Source: Wolbachia endosymbiont of Mansonella ozzardi
GTDB taxonomy: Bacteria; Pseudomonadota; Alphaproteobacteria; Rickettsiales; Anaplasmataceae
DNA length: 10,884 bases
Assembly (NCBI RefSeq): GCF_020278625.1
Contig: NZ_JADAKK010000043.1
Location: 1 to 10,884, forward strand
Reading direction: 5' to 3'
Position 1 is the stretch's first letter. Every line of letters starts with the position of its first letter. The notes under the pieces are model-generated. The model made no database searches, had not been told where the DNA came from, and saw only the letters and a list, made by a program, of their open reading frames with translations. Both the position numbers and the translations under genes were made by a program. Shown here piece by piece: positions 7,344-10,884 of the stretch.

Positions 7344-7957
7344 TTAATTGCTTCTAATATCTTGTCCTTTATCCATTAAGCTTTCTTGTGCAAGCTTTTT
7401 GGTTGCAGGGCCAAGAATTTGTTTATTACCTGGTTCCAGCTTCTTATTACCGCCTTCTTTTTCATTACTTGCAGCTTTTTCAGTTGGAGTTCCTATTTCA
7501 TTAGTTGACTTTTCTATCTCCCCTTCTTTCTCAGAACCTTTCATCTTATCTACTGCCTGTCTTCCTGCATCTAATATGCCTTTTCCCGCAGCACTCAATA
7601 AATCATAACCTACATCTGGTGCTTTTTCTTCTGCCCCTTGAATAAGCTTACCCACCTAATATACCGCTAACAATCATAAGACCCATGGCAATTATACCAC
7701 CAATTGGTCCCCTAAGCAGAAAGCCAATTGCAATAACACCAACTCTCTGTTGTTAGATCCATCAAGTCCATTATTGGAAGCAGGGTTTTCGGTTCTATTA
7801 TTCTTCCTATAACTACCATATGCTAAAGCTCCAACAACAGAACCAACAACTAGATAGAAAAAGCAGCAATTGTGAGCGCTATTCTCCACGGCATGTAATC
7901 TAGTATTTTCCTTCCCAGGCTAGTCTTCTCATTTTTCTTTTCAGTTTTTACAACCAT
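7344..7957 (-). pseudogene. Frameshifted gene for a two-helix membrane protein with Lys/Glu-rich tail
   Basis: On the minus strand ATG 7957, with the ribosome site GTGAGGT in front, opens MVVKTEKKNEKTSLGRKILD and reads into a hydrophobic stretch (WRIALTIAAF) before TAG at 7850-7852. At the A5 run 7858-7862 a one-base change continues it as FYLVVGSVVGALAYGSY plus an Asn-rich linker. Near 7731-7752 another one-base change gives GVIAIGFLLRGPIGGIIAMG and SGILGG, ending at TAA 7648-7650. A third change at CCC 7651-7653 gives KLIQGAEEKAPDVGYDLL and a charged tail to 7344. Joined, about 204 residues: basic N-terminus, helix, short linker, Gly-rich helix, and an amphipathic then Lys/Glu-rich tail. 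I do not recognise the family; a VirB2/TrbC-like pilin came to mind but is not supported. The open pieces 7344-7655 (GTG start, no ribosome site) and 7692-7889 are fragments of this gene. Confidence 0.7.
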
Positions 7958-8104
7958 TTTCAACCTCACTTGTTATTAACATACTAACTACAATAAAACC
8001 AGAGTACTAATTATCAATTAATACCAGTTTTTATTTTAATGCAATGCCTATTTAAGCTCAGCTAAAATAACTGTTGTGCAGGGGACTTATTGAAAAAAGG
8101 TAAT

Positions 8105-8142
8105 AAGGAGGTAGAATGAGTTGAATGGCAATTGTACAATAA
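8105..8142 (+). promoter_or_regulatory. Strong ribosome site with two mini-ORFs in the pyrB leader
   Basis: AAGGAGG at 8105-8111 is a near-perfect Shine-Dalgarno, yet it sits 40 bases before the pyrB ATG. It is well spaced for ATG 8116, which reads only Met-Ser before TGA 8122. ATG 8125 then reads Met-Ala-Ile-Val-Gln and stops at TAA 8140. Both are in the pyrB frame. Either this is a translated leader feeding ribosomes to pyrB, or the remnant of an older start. No clear promoter was found in 7958-8104. Confidence 0.5.
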
Positions 8143-8151
8143 AAAGAAATT

Positions 8152-9048
8152 ATGAGCGATAGAAAGAATCTGCTAAGCATACAGGATCTCACAATCGATG
8201 ATGTAGAAAATATAATCAAGCTAGCCGGTCAATACCTGAAAAACGAAGCTGCGAATGGGCATATCTTAAAAAATAAGGCAGTAATAAATCTATTTTTTGA
8301 AGATTCAACACGTACTCTTGTATCTTTTGAAATAGCAGCAAAAAGTCTTGGAGCAAATGTTATAACTCTGCCGATAAAATCTTCTTCTATTAATAAAGGA
8401 GAAAATTTGAAAAATATGGTGAAAACGTTAAATGCAATGAATCCTGACTATATAGTAATCAGGCAAAAAAACAGCGGTATTTTGAATATGCTGGCCGAGC
8501 ATGTTAGCTGCTCGCTAATCAATGCAGGTGATGGAAGCAGTGAACATCCAACTCAAGCTCTTGCGGACTATTTTGTAATCAGTAGTAATAAAAAGCAAAT
8601 AAAAGATCTAAAAATTGTAATATGCGGAGATATTTTGCACAGCAGAGTTGCAAGATCGAATATAAGATTATTAAAAATGTTTGGAGCAAAAATATGCTTA
8701 GTTGCACCACCAACTTTGATTTGTAGATACTTTCCTGAGGTAGATTCAGTCCATTATTCACTAATTGAAGGCATAAAGGATGCAGATGTAATTATGCTTT
8801 TGAGGTTGCAGAAAGAGCGCATGAATAATGGTTGTTTTATTCCTTCAGAGAGAGAATATTTTCGTTTATATGGGCTTGATTTACGAAAGTTGTCATACGC
8901 AAAACCAAGTGCGATAGTTATGCATCCAGGGCCAATAAACAGAGGGATCGAGATCAGCAGTGATATAGCAGATAATGTTATTCTACAGCAGGTAAAATTC
9001 GGATTGGCAATACGCAAGGCGGTGCTACATTATTATAGTTCTTGCTAA
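8152..9048 (+). CDS. pyrB: Aspartate carbamoyltransferase catalytic subunit
   Basis: Condenses carbamoyl phosphate with aspartate to N-carbamoyl-aspartate, the committed step of pyrimidine synthesis, in the cytosol as a trimer. The 298 residues match the usual 300-310. Signatures: FFEDSTRTLVSFE at 48-60, with the carbamoyl phosphate loop STRT at 52-55; the 80s loop with Lys82 in INKGENL; Arg104 in YIVIRQ; HPTQALADY with His132; LRLQKERM for aspartate binding; and HPGPINRGIEI near the end, of the Bacillus-like type. The position after STRT is Leu where E. coli has Arg. No regulatory pyrI gene follows. ATG 8152 is chosen because the protein then begins at the conserved helix (LLSIQDLTIDDV); only AAAGAA precedes it, while the strong ribosome site lies 40 bases upstream at a mini-ORF. 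Upstream in-frame stops (8122 and 8140) exclude a longer protein. It is convergent with the large gene ending at 9154. Confidence 0.96.
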   Translation: MSDRKNLLSIQDLTIDDVENIIKLAGQYLKNEAANGHILKNKAVINLFFEDSTRTLVSFEIAAKSLGANVITLPIKSSSINKGENLKNMVKTLNAMNPDYIVIRQKNSGILNMLAEHVSCSLINAGDGSSEHPTQALADYFVISSNKKQIKDLKIVICGDILHSRVARSNIRLLKMFGAKICLVAPPTLICRYFPEVDSVHYSLIEGIKDADVIMLLRLQKERMNNGCFIPSEREYFRLYGLDLRKLSYAKPSAIVMHPGPINRGIEISSDIADNVILQQVKFGLAIRKAVLHYYSSC

Positions 9049-9079
9049 TATCAAAAAAAGTTTGTAATTCTGTAGTAAT

Positions 9080-9099
9080 TTATACTTAGCTCAGTATAA
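9080..9099. repeat. Short AT inverted repeat after pyrB
   Basis: TTATACT (9080-9086) and AGTATAA (9093-9099) are perfect seven-base arms around TAGCTC. It is AT-rich and lacks a following T run, so a terminator role is doubtful. Confidence 0.35.
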
Positions 9100-9108
9100 T
9101 AATCTCAC

Positions 9109-9152
9109 ACACATGTGGGGTTGCTTCATTAAAACAGCAGCCCTTTATGTGT
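9109..9152. terminator. Long imperfect hairpin between convergent pyrB and the right-hand gene
   Basis: ACACAT (9109-9114) pairs with ATGTGT (9147-9152), and GGGTTGCT (9118-9125) with AGCAGCCC (9136-9143) allowing one G-U pair. GTG and TTT between them give two further G-U contacts. The result is a nearly continuous 17-pair stem with a ten-base loop. It ends one base from the stop codon of the minus-strand gene, a place where a two-way transcription stop is expected. Neither side has a proper T run, so a protective 3' end structure or a dispersed repeat is also possible. Confidence 0.5.
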
Positions 9153-9153
9153 A

Positions 9154-10884
9154 TTAACCCACGCTAAACGAGTTATGATCGTGATAAGCGCAATCGCTTG
9201 CGCAGTTAAATATTTCTTCCAAACCATTTTCTAGATAAGCATTATATTCATTGTGTTGATCTGAAAATGAAGCGCTATCTTGCGTTTCTAAACTAACACC
9301 ACTTGTGTCTGACAGCAACTCATAGTTTAAGTTATCCATTTTTGTAATACTACTTATTACCTTGCCCTCTTTATCAGATATAGCTAAGTCATAATGATCG
9401 CCATTTTTCATTATCTTGATGGATACCTTATCTTCAGGCAACGCTATACACTTCTTCGTATTGCTATCGCGAATTACGAACTTGCCATCTTGAAAGTAAT
9501 ACTTGTCTTCTGGCAAAGCACCAACCTTATATCCAGATTTGGCCAATTTATGCCAAAACTTTAACACAGATTGCTTTTCTGCTCCTTCGGCTTTGTCACA
9601 CAAGGCCTTCACGTCATGATAATCTATAGCCACATTTACCTTGTACTTTCCTTCCGAGGCTTGATCAGAGCTTTTTTCTATTTTTAAAATTATGTCTTTC
9701 AATATTACCTGCTCTTGCTCTTTGTCCTCCGCTAAAGCTAACCTTTTCACCCTCGTTAGAATTTGTGGATGATAAGGCAGCGTTTCATCATTGTCGTTTG
9801 ATGCAGCCTTCTCTTCGGCAGCTTGAGCAACAGCATTAGTAGTATTATAAACCACGTCTAGCGCATCGATTTCTGTCTCAGTTTTGCTTGCAATTGCCTG
9901 TTCTTTTGAACTTGCGGTTCGTTTCCCTTTTGTGTATATTCTCTGATAATCAGTATAGCCTTTATCAGTATCCCCGATATCACCACTACCTTGGTCAAAG
10001 GTTATTTTTCTACTTCCATTTTTCACATTCTTAATTTTAACTTGAGGAGAAACAGATGCAAGTAAATCGCTACAACTGTAGTTATAGTCAGCAGAAAGGA
10101 ATATTTTCCCCTTAAAGTTATGGAAGTTATTAGATAACATTCCAATTTCTTCATCACCATCAAATAGTTTTACCTTAGTGAAATATGTTTGACCGTTTAT
10201 CCTAAGTATTTTACCGCTGGAGTCTTTTTGTATATGATAATCGTTTGGATCGTGCTTTATAGCGAAAAGTTTACCATTCTCACGTCCATCAGAATTCAAA
10301 AGATATTTGTCAAAATTTATAAGACCTATATTGACATATTTATGAGAATAGTCCCTCTTTTCATATTCATGTGCAAATATTGGATCTATATACTTATATT
10401 CATCTGGTATACCGTTATATTCATTACCATCAGCATCGGCTGGCACCAATTTATACCCGTCATCTTTTTGCACTAATTTTAGATGAGTAATACTTTTTGG
10501 TAGTTGAACCCTTACGTTTGCTCCATGGTCATGAATAAATAGGTCGCCCTCCTCACTAATGTAAAAACCCATGTTTTTGAATTTATATAAGCGCTCGCCT
10601 CCTTGCTTCACAACTGCTTCATATACGTCGTCGTCTGTCCTATCGGTTCCCTTATTATCCAATAATCCTCCTTTTTCCACAATTACTCCGCCCTTTCTTT
10701 GTTCATCAGAGTATTGGACATGCTCTGAATTCTTATGACTCAAAATCCTCGTGCCTTTAATAAGTAAAGGATCTAAGTCTTTTTGAATATGTCCAACACT
10801 AGGATGCAACAATTCATTTTCATGTAAATGTGCTTCATCGAAATATTCATCACGTTCAACTGTTCTTCCATCTACCAGGAAAGC
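9154..10884 (-). CDS. C-terminal part of a large unrecognised protein, cut by the window edge
   Basis: The minus-strand frame is open from its stop at 9154-9156 to the last base. A TTG at 10812 could be taken as a start, but 24 more codons upstream stay open (FLVDGRTVERDEYFDEAHLH), so the true start is outside. The visible 576 residues have no membrane segment and no signal peptide, and are polar with many Lys, Asp and Glu. Counting from the TTG codon, residues 82-135 (GFYISEEGDLFIHDHG, then QLPKSI) and 436-488 (KYYFQDGKFVIRDS, then ALPEDKVSIK) look like diverged copies of one module. A low-complexity stretch at 295-345, rich in Ala, Glu, Thr and Lys, links them. Cysteines cluster near the end in NCASDCAYHDHN. 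I do not recognise the family; secreted or surface protein of an intracellular symbiont is only a guess. Confidence 0.8.
   Translation of the reverse strand, partial: AFLVDGRTVERDEYFDEAHLHENELLHPSVGHIQKDLDPLLIKGTRILSHKNSEHVQYSDEQRKGGVIVEKGGLLDNKGTDRTDDDVYEAVVKQGGERLYKFKNMGFYISEEGDLFIHDHGANVRVQLPKSITHLKLVQKDDGYKLVPADADGNEYNGIPDEYKYIDPIFAHEYEKRDYSHKYVNIGLINFDKYLLNSDGRENGKLFAIKHDPNDYHIQKDSSGKILRINGQTYFTKVKLFDGDEEIGMLSNNFHNFKGKIFLSADYNYSCSDLLASVSPQVKIKNVKNGSRKITFDQGSGDIGDTDKGYTDYQRIYTKGKRTASSKEQAIASKTETEIDALDVVYNTTNAVAQAAEEKAASNDNDETLPYHPQILTRVKRLALAEDKEQEQVILKDIILKIEKSSDQASEGKYKVNVAIDYHDVKALCDKAEGAEKQSVLKFWHKLAKSGYKVGALPEDKYYFQDGKFVIRDSNTKKCIALPEDKVSIKIMKNGDHYDLAISDKEGKVISSITKMDNLNYELLSDTSGVSLETQDSASFSDQHNEYNAYLENGLEEIFNCASDCAYHDHNSFSVG
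9349..9507 (-). repeat. Internal module copy B in the right-edge protein
   Basis: Residues 436-488 (from the TTG at 10812) share with copy A the order aromatic pair, GK/GD + hydrophobic + I + basic/H + D, L-P, then a K-rich strand, G, Y, L and D.EG. Similarity is at protein level only. Confidence 0.4.
10408..10569 (-). repeat. Internal module copy A in the right-edge protein
   Basis: Residues 82-135 (GFYISEEGDLFIHDHG onward) align by eye with copy B at residues 436-488. The spacing between LP and the G..Y.L block is kept. The two copies are about 300 residues apart. Confidence 0.4.

Noticed and set aside
7348..7608. 86-codon plus-strand open frame
   Set aside because: Antisense of the Lys/Glu-rich tail; its Ser/Pro/Leu composition is what such a shadow gives.
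7858..7862. Programmed -1 frameshift site
   Set aside because: The T5 run is not a canonical X-XXY-YYZ heptamer and two further frame changes follow, so decay is simpler.
7692..7889. 65-codon minus-strand ORF as a separate small gene
   Set aside because: Its ATG is internal to the longer broken gene and it ends abruptly where the next frame continues the sense.
7344..7957. VirB2/TrbC-type pilin
   Set aside because: Two hydrophobic segments with glycines prompted the idea, but no pilin signature is visible and the long charged tail does not fit.
8579..9017. Two minus-strand open frames (60 and 87 codons)
   Set aside because: Shadows of pyrB.
10189..10476. 95-codon plus-strand open frame with hydrophobic product
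   Set aside because: Antisense of the large right-edge gene; the hydrophobic look comes from the complement of Asp/Lys/Asn codons.
1..10884. CRISPR array, tRNA, rRNA, insertion sequence or phage genes
   Set aside because: No regularly spaced repeats, cloverleaf, rRNA core, transposase or phage protein was found on either strand by eye.

Overview
The window looks like a stretch of an obligate intracellular alphaproteobacterial chromosome of the Rickettsiales, most likely Wolbachia. The grounds are AT-rich DNA, long AT-rich gaps, single housekeeping genes scattered without metabolic operons, a cofactor-independent phosphoglycerate mutase, a lone periplasmic iron-binding protein, and lineage-specific proteins beside decaying genes. 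The genus call is an inference from protein resemblance, not from a search.

Layout, left to right. 1-190 is intergenic and probably carries the gpmI promoter. gpmI (191-1759, +) meets, tail to tail and with a 15-base overlap, a broken gene on the minus strand (1745-2532). The pieces of that broken gene, read across three frames, rebuild a protein of about 260 residues with features of an M14-like zinc peptidase or deacylase. It lies 66 bases downstream of fabD (2599-3579, -). fabD and the divergent pair rpmE-nadK (3707-4740, +) share a 127-base gap holding two good sigma70-type promoters, one per direction. Next come an unrecognised four-helix membrane protein with an acidic, disordered N-terminus (4834-6138, +), a small GC hairpin, and a ferric-iron binding protein of the FbpA/AfuA type (6257/6266-7297, +).

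The minus strand at 7344-7957 holds a second broken gene. Three reading-frame changes separate four fragments that together make a two-helix membrane protein with a Lys/Glu-rich tail. pyrB follows (8152-9048, +), preceded by a strong Shine-Dalgarno sequence that serves two tiny in-frame ORFs rather than pyrB itself. A long imperfect hairpin sits between pyrB and the end of a large unrecognised minus-strand gene (9154 to beyond 10884). That gene's frame stays open to the window edge and it contains a diverged internal duplication.

The intact genes cover lower glycolysis (gpmI), the malonyl-loading step of fatty acid synthesis (fabD), the ribosome (rpmE), NADP synthesis (nadK), iron capture (fbpA-like) and pyrimidine synthesis (pyrB). 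They are not one pathway. I found no CRISPR array, tRNA, rRNA, insertion sequence or phage gene. The most interesting material is the two multiply frameshifted genes, the pyrB leader, the unknown four-helix protein and the repeat-bearing large protein at the right edge.
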